Assembly: GCA_905214315.1 (NCBI GenBank)
Contig: CAJMLN010000029.1
Span: forward strand, 1 to 23,494
Direction: 5' to 3'
From: an uncultured bacterium
GTDB lineage: Bacteria > Bacillota > Clostridia > Christensenellales > QALW01
Length of the DNA stretch: 23,494 bases
The position numbers and the translations under genes are program-made. Under the pieces are notes generated by a model, which searched no databases, had not been told where the DNA came from, and saw nothing but the letters and a program-made list of their open reading frames with translations. This document shows positions 1 through 7,036 of this stretch, piece by piece (the first letter of the stretch is position 1; each line of letters begins with the position of its first letter).

Positions 1-1
1 G

Positions 2-517
2 TTTACAATCGGATACTTTTTTTATCCGCAAATTTCTATGTATTTGCCGATACCGGGCGTAAAGCTTACTGTGAAAACGGATTATCAGCCCGCTGCTGCG
101 GCCGATATGCTGGATGCGGAATATATTGTGGCGGCCAAGGTTACGGGGCGGGGCAAAGCTGTTTCCCATCAGCTGGCCGACAATAATGTGGAAGTTTATA
201 CTCCGGTGGAATTTGCTCCGGTTACAGTATTCAAGGGAACGGTAAGCGGGACGTTTACGCTGCCGCAGTACGGCGGCAACGCGCTGTTTCGCGGAACCAA
301 GTCTCAGCGGGCTCAAAAATATCGGGTAATTTATCCCGATGCGGCGGAATTTGAAGAGGGAAAGACCTATCTGCTGTTTATTGATGAAAATCAAAATGTG
401 TTAAATGGAAAATATGGCGCGATTGTATGCGCTGAAAACGGGACCTTTACGGATTTTTACGGGAATATTTATACGATAGAGCAGCTGCAGGAGCTTATTC
501 AGGAGGGCGGTCAATGA
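2..517 (+). CDS. Extracytoplasmic hypothetical protein, 5' end outside the window
   Basis: The reading frame is open from base 2, so the gene very likely starts upstream. The first in-window ATG (38) has no Shine-Dalgarno site and follows an aromatic/hydrophobic stretch (FTIGYFFYPQIS) that could be the end of a membrane anchor. The visible part is about 171 residues. It has the pattern of small secreted Gram-positive proteins in which 'AEYIVAAKV' opens a beta strand, 'VTVFKGTVSGTFTLPQYGG' follows, and 'EEGKTYLLFIDE' closes the core. I recognise the pattern but know no function. The stop codon overlaps the start of the penicillin-binding protein (ATGA at 514-517), so the two are translationally coupled and probably act at the same place, the outer face of the membrane. 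Confidence 0.7.
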   Translation, partial: FTIGYFFYPQISMYLPIPGVKLTVKTDYQPAAAADMLDAEYIVAAKVTGRGKAVSHQLADNNVEVYTPVEFAPVTVFKGTVSGTFTLPQYGGNALFRGTKSQRAQKYRVIYPDAAEFEEGKTYLLFIDENQNVLNGKYGAIVCAENGTFTDFYGNIYTIEQLQELIQEGGQ

Positions 518-2610
518 GGCGGTTCTTTTGTAAGCTTCTTTTTCTATGTGCTGCGGCGGTTATTCTGCTTGCGCTTTGCACCTCCTGCGGAGGAAATTCC
601 TTTGACGGCGCCGCTACTGCATACTTGAATGCTTTTTGCCGGTTCGATTATAAGCAGATGTATGATATGCTTACGCCCGGTTCCCAGGGGAGGGTAAGCT
701 ATGAGGAATTTGTAGAATATCACAAAAAAGTATATGATATGCTTAAAATTCAAACCGTAACGGTGGAGCGGGGTGCGTCGGTAGATAACGGAAATTCCAA
801 AGCCTATGATTATACGGCTACGTTTACCTCTTCTGAATACGGCACGTTTACCTATGAGATGCAGCTGGAGGTTTACAAAAAAACAAAATTCTATCTGGTT
901 GCCTGGACGCCTGCCAACGTAGTGGCGGGGATGAATTGGTACGACAGAATTTTTTCCAGTACCTTAAAGGGAAAGAGGGGCGAGATATTCGACCGCGACG
1001 GCCGCGTGATTGTTCAGAACGACTATGCCATCACCGTTTATGCGGAAAAAGCAAAGGTGGAAGCGCGCGCCGAAGAAGTTGTCGGGCAAATTGCCGAAAT
1101 ATTGAAAAAGGATGCGGCACAGGTTCGGCAGATGTATGAAAAGTCTACCGGAAGTACGGCGATATTTGCTACGTTGTTTAAGGGGCAGCTGTCTCAGGAG
1201 CAGGAAGACGCGCTGCTGCAGATAGAAAATGTGAAGATCGACAGAAACAGTATTACGCCTATTCGATATTATCCTTACGGCAATGCCCTGGCCCAGACGC
1301 TGGGCTATGCGACCCCTGTTACGGTAGAGGACCGTGAAAACGAAAAGTACAAGAATCTGCTGGAGGGAACGCGCGTAGGGCGCAGCGGGCTGGAGCTGGT
1401 CTATGATGAATATCTTCAGCCGGAGAACGGCACCCAGATCTATCTGCTCTCCGATGACAGCAAAACGAAAACGGTTTTATATGAAAAGCCGGCCAGAGAT
1501 GGGTATGATCTTGTGCTTACGGTGGATATTCTGCTGCAGAAAAATGTAACCGATAAAATGGCGGAGCTGTATAAAGATTCCTCTACCGGTACGGCGAATA
1601 TTGTAGATCCGGTCACCGGCGCAGTACGGGCCCTTGTAAGTTATCCCAGCTATGATGCTAACATTTATGCTTTTGATAAAGCTACCGATTATGGAGATCT
1701 TTTTACCAATGCGCAAACGCCGCTGCTGAACCGGAATGTTCAGGGAACGTATCCGCCCGGCTCGATTTTTAAATCGATCATGGCTCTTATTGGGCTGGAT
1801 ACCGGCAGCGTGAGTACCACTACGGTATTTCCTTATGAAAGTGAAATTCAGTATTATACTTATGAAAAAGACCGTTGGCGGCCGGCGGGCAGCAATTGGT
1901 CGCATTATATCGTCAGAGAGGCCTTTCGGAGCGCGGGTGATAAAGGGCCGCTGACGATGAAACGGGCGCTTACCTGGTCGGATAATATCTATTTCGGCTG
2001 GCTGGCTATGCGCGTAGGAAAGGAAAATATGATCCAATATGCCGCAAAAATCGGTTTAGGAGAAAGTATTCCGTTTGATCTGCCGGTAAAAAAATCACAG
2101 ATAGCCAATTCCTTTGATACGCTCAACAGCGAAAAGCTGCTGGCAGATACCGGTTTTGGGCAGGGGGAAATGCTGTTTGCTCCCCTGCAGTTATGTAGTA
2201 CGTTCTCTCTCTTTGGCAATAATGGGACGATTATGCAGCCGTATATTGTTCAAAGCATTTGTACGACCAATGAGAAGGGAGAATTGGAGCCGGTAAAGAC
2301 GACTGAAGCAGTGGTATATAAACAAAGCGTGTTCCCATCTTCAACGGTTTTGACGGTACGTGAGATACTGGAAAATACGGCGAAAAACGGTACCGGTAAA
2401 AGCGGAACAAAGGGTCTGATGGATTCCATGCGGATTGCAGCCAAAACCGGTACCGCGCAGACTGGAACTACCGAAAGCGGAGAGATTGGCTGGTATGCGG
2501 GACTTGTGATTGAGGGCGGAGAAAAGGACGCGGTGCTTGTAAGCTCGGACATCGGCGACCTGAAATTTTCACTTGTCAATTATATATTTCATCAACTAAA
2601 GAATGAATGA
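514..2610 (+). CDS. Class B penicillin-binding protein with NTF2-like N-terminal domain (MecA/PBP3 type)
   Basis: A 698-residue D,D-transpeptidase that would cross-link peptidoglycan outside the membrane. The N-terminus is a signal/anchor helix followed by a Cys-rich stretch ending CTSC at residue 25, which could be a weak lipobox. Residues about 30-135 look like the NTF2-like MecA_N domain. The PBP dimerisation domain begins with KGKRGEIFDRDG near 152. The transpeptidase motifs are complete: SIFK (catalytic Ser417, Lys420), SDN (489-491) and KTG (644-646), with the end of the domain near residue 690. AGGAGG lies 7 bases before the ATG. Family knowledge: this architecture is shared by B. subtilis PBP3 and staphylococcal PBP2a. 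Low beta-lactam affinity in some members cannot be inferred from sequence here. It is coupled to the upstream gene and followed 9 bases later by the EIIC-like gene. Confidence 0.93.
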   Translation: MRRFFCKLLFLCAAAVILLALCTSCGGNSFDGAATAYLNAFCRFDYKQMYDMLTPGSQGRVSYEEFVEYHKKVYDMLKIQTVTVERGASVDNGNSKAYDYTATFTSSEYGTFTYEMQLEVYKKTKFYLVAWTPANVVAGMNWYDRIFSSTLKGKRGEIFDRDGRVIVQNDYAITVYAEKAKVEARAEEVVGQIAEILKKDAAQVRQMYEKSTGSTAIFATLFKGQLSQEQEDALLQIENVKIDRNSITPIRYYPYGNALAQTLGYATPVTVEDRENEKYKNLLEGTRVGRSGLELVYDEYLQPENGTQIYLLSDDSKTKTVLYEKPARDGYDLVLTVDILLQKNVTDKMAELYKDSSTGTANIVDPVTGAVRALVSYPSYDANIYAFDKATDYGDLFTNAQTPLLNRNVQGTYPPGSIFKSIMALIGLDTGSVSTTTVFPYESEIQYYTYEKDRWRPAGSNWSHYIVREAFRSAGDKGPLTMKRALTWSDNIYFGWLAMRVGKENMIQYAAKIGLGESIPFDLPVKKSQIANSFDTLNSEKLLADTGFGQGEMLFAPLQLCSTFSLFGNNGTIMQPYIVQSICTTNEKGELEPVKTTEAVVYKQSVFPSSTVLTVREILENTAKNGTGKSGTKGLMDSMRIAAKTGTAQTGTTESGEIGWYAGLVIEGGEKDAVLVSSDIGDLKFSLVNYIFHQLKNE

Positions 2611-2619
2611 GGTGTTTTT

Positions 2620-3672
2620 ATGGGAAAAAAGGGTGATAATATCTTTGCGCGTTTGGCAAAAAGATGGTTTATTGACGCTTTCAGCGCGATGGCGCTGGGT
2701 GTTTTTGCAACGCTTCTGATTGGTACGATTATTGGACAGATTGGTTCTTGGACCGGGATAAATTTTTTTATCAGGCTTAGCGATTATGCAAAAAACGGTT
2801 ATGTGGTTGGCGGAGCCATCGGCGTGGCGATTGCCAGCGGTTTGAAAGCAAAACCGTTAGTGATTTTTTCCGCGGCGGTTTGCGGCGCTATCGGCTATAT
2901 GGAGGGCGGAGGTCCTATCGGCGCGTATCTGGCGGCGCTGGTCGGCGCGGAGCTGTCGCAGCTGATTGCCGGTAAAACGCGGTTTGATATTCTGCTGGTT
3001 CCTTCTGTCAGTCTGATTGCCGGCGGTGCCGTGGGTATTTTTACCGGCCCGTATATCGACCGCTTCTGTGATTGGATCGGAATGGAGCTGGGTGTGGCCA
3101 TGGGACTGCATCCGGTTTTGATGGGCATCATTGTTTCGGTGGTAATGGGGCTTGCGCTTACTGCGCCGATCTCCAGCGCCGCCATTGCGGTTGTTGTATT
3201 TGACGCTTCCTTATTTACTGAGGGATCCAGCATTGCTTTAGCGGCTGGAGTAGCAACGGTAGGATGCTGCTGTCAGATGGTGGGCTTTGCAGTCTCTTCT
3301 TGGAGGGAGAACGGTTTCAGCGGCTTTCTTGCCCAGGGGTTGGGGACGTCTATGCTGCAGATCTCCAATATTGTAAAACATCCTTTGATCCTGATTCCTC
3401 CAACGCTTGCCTCTGCTGTTTTGGGACCGATTGCCGCTACCTTACTTACTGTGGAAAACGGTGCGGGCGTGTTTGCCGGCATGGGAACCTGCGGTCTGGT
3501 AGGACCTGCGGGAATGTGGATGTATATGATGAGCGGCGGCTTTGACTGGTTTGCTCTTTTGAAAATTGTATTGATGTGTTTGGTTCTTCCGGCGGTGCTG
3601 TCCTTGGTGATATCCGAGGGAATGCGTAAGGCCGGATGGATAAAAAAAGGCGATATGTATTTGGAATTATAG
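2620..3672 (+). CDS. PTS EIIC-like membrane transporter (PTS_EIIC_2 type)
   Basis: A 350-residue, almost wholly hydrophobic protein with about eight to ten membrane segments and Gly-rich loops (GYMEGGGPIGAYLAAL, LTAPISSAAIAV, GMGTCGLVGPAGMW). These resemble the PF13303-type 'PTS sugar transporter subunit IIC' family. It should sit in the cytoplasmic membrane. No EIIA or EIIB phosphotransfer domain is fused to it or encoded next to it, so true PTS activity is unproven and the substrate is unknown. A Shine-Dalgarno-like AGGTG lies 7 bases before the ATG, 9 bases after the PBP stop codon, so it is probably co-transcribed. The strand ends at the strong hairpin at 3790-3826. Confidence 0.8.
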   Translation: MGKKGDNIFARLAKRWFIDAFSAMALGVFATLLIGTIIGQIGSWTGINFFIRLSDYAKNGYVVGGAIGVAIASGLKAKPLVIFSAAVCGAIGYMEGGGPIGAYLAALVGAELSQLIAGKTRFDILLVPSVSLIAGGAVGIFTGPYIDRFCDWIGMELGVAMGLHPVLMGIIVSVVMGLALTAPISSAAIAVVVFDASLFTEGSSIALAAGVATVGCCCQMVGFAVSSWRENGFSGFLAQGLGTSMLQISNIVKHPLILIPPTLASAVLGPIAATLLTVENGAGVFAGMGTCGLVGPAGMWMYMMSGGFDWFALLKIVLMCLVLPAVLSLVISEGMRKAGWIKKGDMYLEL

Positions 3673-3771
3673 GCTGCGTAAGGAAAAAATGTCCGTGCTG
3701 TGGGCATCTTATAATATATATTTTTTTATACGGATTTGCGTCAGTTTGCTTTATAATAGCATGCTGCAGAA

Positions 3772-3826
3772 TTACATAAAGATATGTAAAAAAGATCTGC
3801 CGTAAATGGAGGCAGATCTTTTTTGT
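3772..3826. terminator. Tandem hairpins; bidirectional rho-independent terminator
   Basis: A first hairpin, TTACATA-AAGA-TATGTAA (3772-3789), abuts a second one with arms AAAAGATCTGCC and GGCAGATCTTTT, ending in TTTTTT on the plus strand and a T-run on the minus strand. It separates the convergent EIIC-like gene (plus) and phosphodiesterase gene (minus) and can serve both. Confidence 0.85.
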
Positions 3827-4546
3827 TCATTGTAAAATATTTGTTGTTATGTAGTCTACACCGGCTGCGGCCAGACGTTCCGCCGCTATTTGATCGTCAA
3901 CCGTCCAGCAGTTGATCTTGATGCCGTGGCTGTGCAGCAATTTAATGTTTTCAGGATTCAGCCGTTCAAAATAAATATCTAAATCAAAACCAAATCTTTT
4001 CAGTTTTTCTATCAATGCAGCATCGATTTCGCAAAAACAGAGGAACTGTATTATGGCCTCGGGCTCCAGCTCGCGCAAAAAGACTAAAGTTTGATAGTCA
4101 AACGAGATAAATATAAGCTGACGAATATTGTAGGTTTGTTTAATCATTTGAACAATGCTCTGTACATCTTGTTTTTGGAAAGGATTTTTTAATTCCAGTA
4201 CTGCGATTTTATTGTATCTTTTACATATCCTTAAATATTCGCTGAGTGTTGGAAGACATAGATCTCCGCGTGATATTCCGTCCTTATCTAACAGCTGTAT
4301 GGAACGCAGCTTATTAAACTCTGTGTTTTCTACATTCCAGTTTTCTGCTGCAACACGGTTTGTTTCATCATCGTGGATGATAATATATTTTCCGTCGGCG
4401 GTTTTATGCACGTCGGTTTCTATGCCGAAATAATCTCTGTTGCCGGCGGCGACAAATGCGGCACAGGTGTTTTCACATTCGAGTCCGCTAAGCCCCCTAT
4501 GGGCGATCATTTTGGTACCTGCATGCTTGATTTTTATCGTATCCAT
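3827..4546 (-). CDS. Glycerophosphodiester phosphodiesterase family protein
   Basis: A 239-residue cytoplasmic-looking protein with no signal peptide. It would hydrolyse glycerophosphodiesters to sn-glycerol 3-phosphate and an alcohol. The GDPD TIM-barrel signatures are present: MIAHRG (His16, Arg17), GIETDVHKTADG (Glu43, Asp45), IIIHDD (His58), LELK (Glu118, Lys120) and NCWTVDD near 212-218. The length matches the usual bacterial single-domain form (about 240). AAGGGG lies upstream of the ATG at a normal distance. It follows the GH110-like gene by 59 bases on the same strand with no terminator between, so the two probably form an operon. The substrate may be deacylated phospholipid or a glycerophosphate-decorated glycan; only the family is certain. 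Confidence 0.92.
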   Translation of the reverse strand: MDTIKIKHAGTKMIAHRGLSGLECENTCAAFVAAGNRDYFGIETDVHKTADGKYIIIHDDETNRVAAENWNVENTEFNKLRSIQLLDKDGISRGDLCLPTLSEYLRICKRYNKIAVLELKNPFQKQDVQSIVQMIKQTYNIRQLIFISFDYQTLVFLRELEPEAIIQFLCFCEIDAALIEKLKRFGFDLDIYFERLNPENIKLLHSHGIKINCWTVDDQIAAERLAAAGVDYITTNILQ

Positions 4547-4605
4547 GATCTGCTTTCCCCTTATGCATTGGTATAAGCCACTTTATTGTTATCAGGAAAA
4601 TTTTA

Positions 4606-6303
4606 TTATATTTCCTCAGGAGGCTCTATAGAAATATTTTTGCAGTTCTTTGTACTTATTCCGTTTTCGCCTATTTTGCTATGGGACGGAAAATCCGGAT
4701 TTTTTATAAATTTGTTGCCGCGCATCGTCAGGTTTTCGACATAATTGGCCGAAAGGAAGCGTTCCTCGTGCAGCTCAAAAATATTGTCTTCAATGAGAAT
4801 ATTTTTATGAAAAGGCGCGGCTTCTCCTTTGATGTGGGGGGAAATTGCAATTGCAGCCCCGCCAGTATAGGAGGAATTTTTAAAATTATTTCCCTTTATC
4901 AATACATCGTTTACCGGGCCGCATTCAAACCAGTCGTTGGCGTCTCCGGTAAAGTGCAGACCGCACATCATATTATAAAAGGTATTGTTGGTAATGACGG
5001 TTTTACGCCAGGTTCCAGGCAAAAATCCCCTGGGGCGGTTATGGCCGCACTCGCAGTTATTGATGTAAAGCTCCGGCATTTTGGTAAAGTTTTCAATCAC
5101 ATATCCATCCTTGAGGGCAGGAAGCTCTTCTTCAAACTCCAGGCGGACGTAGCCGCCGGAGAGCAGGAAGGAATCCTTTACGGTAAGGGTCGTGATGGCC
5201 TGCATGGTGGTGTTGTCTACAATATGTACTTTATCGCCTGCGTCGTACAGGTTGACACCCTTTTGCTGGAAATGGCCGAAGGCCGCCAGCAGGGTGTTTT
5301 TGTTCAGCTGCCGTATAAAGCGCGTATAGTTTCCGTGGGTGTTTCCTGCGTCATCCAACATGTTGGTAAAAACGCAGCCTTCATAGCGGATAGCACCGGT
5401 ACAGTTGACGAAATGGGTGGAATCGGCATTTACGGAAAGGTAACGGTCCGAACCGGGGCGGATAATCGTAAACAGTTTTTCCATGGTGACATTTTCACAC
5501 AGCTGGCAGATGATCCCCATGGACGCTGTATGATACAGTGTGACGTTTTTAATTTGAATATTTTTGGAACGATTGCCGAAAATACCGGGGTTTTCTCTTC
5601 CGGCGAAGGTACAAACCCACATATTTCCCACCGTATGCCGCTGCTTTATTTCACCCGTAAGGCGGATTTTACCCGGTGCCAGCTGTTCCGGCTTCAAATA
5701 ACGGTACATACCACTTAAAAAAGAGCCGTCATTTGCATCTGCTAAATAAGCAATATAAGGAGAAATGTAAGCGGAGGGCGCCTTGGTGTCCGCCTCGCAC
5801 TCACAGGCAAGCAATCTGCTTTTCGCCATTTCCCAGCCGTCTTTTTCACTGTAAAAAACAATTTCGTTGTTTTGTACTCTAGCGGAAAATTCTTCGGTAT
5901 CGTAGGTGAGCTCCACGCTGTGCTCGTCGGCTGCTGTTATCTGCCCCTGAAAGAAGAACGGATGCGGATAGTCCACCGAAAGATTGGTGATGGTTATGTT
6001 TTCGCTGTTGTCGATGACAAAGGGCAGCACGGTGCCGTGGAAGAGCAGCTCGGCGCCTTCGCCGTCAATGGTAATATCCTTCATACCGATTAAAGGAAAA
6101 ATAATGGATTTTTTGCTGTAATCGTTATTAGAAATGTAATATTCCTGTTCAAAGGCAAACTCTTTGTAAAAGTGAAGAGTACCGCCGCCTAATTTCAAGG
6201 TAGAACCCGGATTTGCGGCACAGGCCAGCAGTGCTTCCTGCAGGGCCAGAGTAGCGTCGTCGCCGATCCAAAGATGTTTATAATTCTTTAGATCAATAAG
6301 CAT
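4606..6303 (-). CDS. GH110-like alpha-1,3-galactosidase, right-handed beta-helix
   Basis: A 565-residue parallel beta-helix protein with many short Asn-rich turns (ENITITNLSV, KNIQIKNVTLYH, ENVTMEKLF, NVLIEDNIF-type repeats). The block from VNADSTHF through NMLDDAGNTHG matches glycoside hydrolase family 110, an inverting alpha-1,3-galactosidase family first found acting on blood-group B structures. Asp294, Asp317 and Asp318 have the same spacing (+23, +24) as the Asp321/Asp344/Asp345 catalytic set I recall for the Pseudoalteromonas enzyme. GNMWVCTFAGRENPGIF and HFQQKGVNLYDAGDKV also look like family motifs. There is no signal peptide, so it should act inside the cell on imported sugar. AAAGGGGG sits 7 bases before the ATG, and a consensus promoter lies just upstream. 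The family call is good; exact substrate is not shown. Confidence 0.8.
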   Translation of the reverse strand: MLIDLKNYKHLWIGDDATLALQEALLACAANPGSTLKLGGGTLHFYKEFAFEQEYYISNNDYSKKSIIFPLIGMKDITIDGEGAELLFHGTVLPFVIDNSENITITNLSVDYPHPFFFQGQITAADEHSVELTYDTEEFSARVQNNEIVFYSEKDGWEMAKSRLLACECEADTKAPSAYISPYIAYLADANDGSFLSGMYRYLKPEQLAPGKIRLTGEIKQRHTVGNMWVCTFAGRENPGIFGNRSKNIQIKNVTLYHTASMGIICQLCENVTMEKLFTIIRPGSDRYLSVNADSTHFVNCTGAIRYEGCVFTNMLDDAGNTHGNYTRFIRQLNKNTLLAAFGHFQQKGVNLYDAGDKVHIVDNTTMQAITTLTVKDSFLLSGGYVRLEFEEELPALKDGYVIENFTKMPELYINNCECGHNRPRGFLPGTWRKTVITNNTFYNMMCGLHFTGDANDWFECGPVNDVLIKGNNFKNSSYTGGAAIAISPHIKGEAAPFHKNILIEDNIFELHEERFLSANYVENLTMRGNKFIKNPDFPSHSKIGENGISTKNCKNISIEPPEEI

Positions 6304-6334
6304 AAAAAAACCCCCTTTGTTAAAGTCAACATTG

Positions 6335-6363
6335 ATTGTACTCTACCAAGGGGGGAATGTCAA
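6335..6363 (-). promoter_or_regulatory. Sigma-A promoter of the GH110-GDPD operon
   Basis: On the minus strand TTGACA (6363-6358) is followed by exactly 17 bases and TACAAT (6340-6335). The start point would be near 6328, giving a leader of about 25 bases before the GH110 ATG. Inverted C/G-rich arms (CCCCCTTTG at 6311-6319 and CCAAGGGGG at 6347-6355) flank the -10 region and could be an operator. Confidence 0.85.
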
Positions 6364-6372
6364 TCTTTTATT

Positions 6373-6582
6373 TTACGATTCGGTAACAGGCCGTATTCTG
6401 CGGAACAAGAGGGTAATAGACCACAGAGCCGTAATACCGATGATTGCATATATGATTCTTGCCGCAACAGTGGCAGAACCGCCGCAAATGAAGGCAACTA
6501 AGTCAAAAGAGAACAGACCTACCAGCAGCCAGTTAAGCGCACCGATGATTGTTATTGCAAGCGCGGTTTTATCAATAGCCAT
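6373..6582 (-). CDS. DUF378 small membrane protein
   Basis: A 69-residue protein with two hydrophobic helices and the DUF378 pattern: IIGALNWLLVGLFSFDLVA, a Gly-containing turn, then a second helix with IIYAIIGITALWSI. The role of DUF378 proteins is unknown. I chose the ATG at 6582 because AAGGAG (6596-6591) is 8 bases away; the earlier GTG and ATG (6591, 6588) lie too close to that site. A sequence closely matching forespore promoters lies immediately upstream, so it may be made in the forespore. No terminator is visible before the GH110 promoter. Confidence 0.85.
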   Translation of the reverse strand: MAIDKTALAITIIGALNWLLVGLFSFDLVAFICGGSATVAARIIYAIIGITALWSITLLFRRIRPVTES

Positions 6583-6603
6583 TTTCATCACTCCTTCGCA
6601 TAT

Positions 6604-6633
6604 TAGTATGCCAAAGCATGAGAATCCTATTCT
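6604..6633 (-). promoter_or_regulatory. Candidate forespore (sigma-G/F type) promoter of the DUF378 gene
   Basis: Minus strand: AGAATA (6633-6628), 17 bases, CATACTA (6610-6604). CATACTA is the classic -10 of sigma-G-controlled genes, and GAATA fits the -35 core GHATR. It overlaps the end of the neighbouring 94-residue gene. No good sigma-A promoter was seen for DUF378. Confidence 0.55.
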
Positions 6634-6634
6634 T

Positions 6635-6919
6635 TTAATTTAGGTGGTTTTTTTTGGAATCATCGAATAAATTGACCTCGGCCCGGTCAAACTCTACTGT
6701 TTCGGGAAAATCATCGGGCAAAAAGCGGGTAAGCGAGTATTGGCGAATATCGTGAATATGCTTTTTTAAAATCATCGGATTTGGGATATCCAATTGATAG
6801 CAGCACAGCTTTAAGCCTTCCTCTAAAATCTTTGCCGGGGACAGTTTGGTATCAGCATCGCACAGAGCTTCTTTTTGGAGCTTTCCTTCTTTATATAAGC
6901 GCAGCCAAAATTTTAACAT
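6635..6919 (-). CDS. Conserved-looking hypothetical protein, 94 aa
   Basis: I do not recognise a named family. The product is soluble, with no signal peptide or membrane helix. It has a basic N-terminal helix (MLKFWLRLYKEGKLQKEAL), a central Cys-Cys (LKLCCYQLDIPNPMIL) and an acidic C-terminal half (FLPDDFPETVEFD). A consensus sigma-A promoter and a Shine-Dalgarno-like AGAGGG 7 bases before the ATG support it being a real gene. It is divergent from the germination operon, with 117 bases between the start codons. The stop codon abuts the DUF378 promoter. Confidence 0.75.
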   Translation of the reverse strand: MLKFWLRLYKEGKLQKEALCDADTKLSPAKILEEGLKLCCYQLDIPNPMILKKHIHDIRQYSLTRFLPDDFPETVEFDRAEVNLFDDSKKNHLN

Positions 6920-6950
6920 AGCAGGTCCCTCTTGTTTTTCGTTTTTGCAT

Positions 6951-6979
6951 ATTATACCAGTTAAAAACTTTCAGGTCAA
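6951..6979 (-). promoter_or_regulatory. Sigma-A promoter of the 94-aa gene
   Basis: Minus strand: TTGACC (6979-6974), 17 bases, TATAAT (6956-6951). The -10 is perfect and the -35 has five of six matches, 32 bases upstream of the start codon. Confidence 0.85.
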
Positions 6980-6981
6980 TC

Positions 6982-7011
6982 TGTATATTTTACGAGTGAA
7001 CAACCAAAATA
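6982..7011 (+). promoter_or_regulatory. Candidate sigma-G promoter of the ger operon
   Basis: TGTATA (6982-6987), 17 bases, CAAAATA (7005-7011). The -35 fits GHATR; the -10 matches CATNHTA at six of seven positions. Known ger operons are read by sigma-G in the forespore, which fits. A TATACT at 7014-7019 lacks a properly spaced -35. Confidence 0.5.
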
Positions 7012-7036
7012 AGTATACTGCAAAAGGAGAAAAATC

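Noticed and set aside
1477..2037. 186-codon minus-strand frame antisense to the PBP gene
   Set aside because: It lies over the transpeptidase motifs of the real gene and has no ribosome site; its sequence is basic and low in structure.
4681..5718. Long 345-codon plus-strand frame antisense to the GH110 gene
   Set aside because: No Shine-Dalgarno site or promoter and no recognisable motif; the opposite strand encodes a clear beta-helix with catalytic residues.
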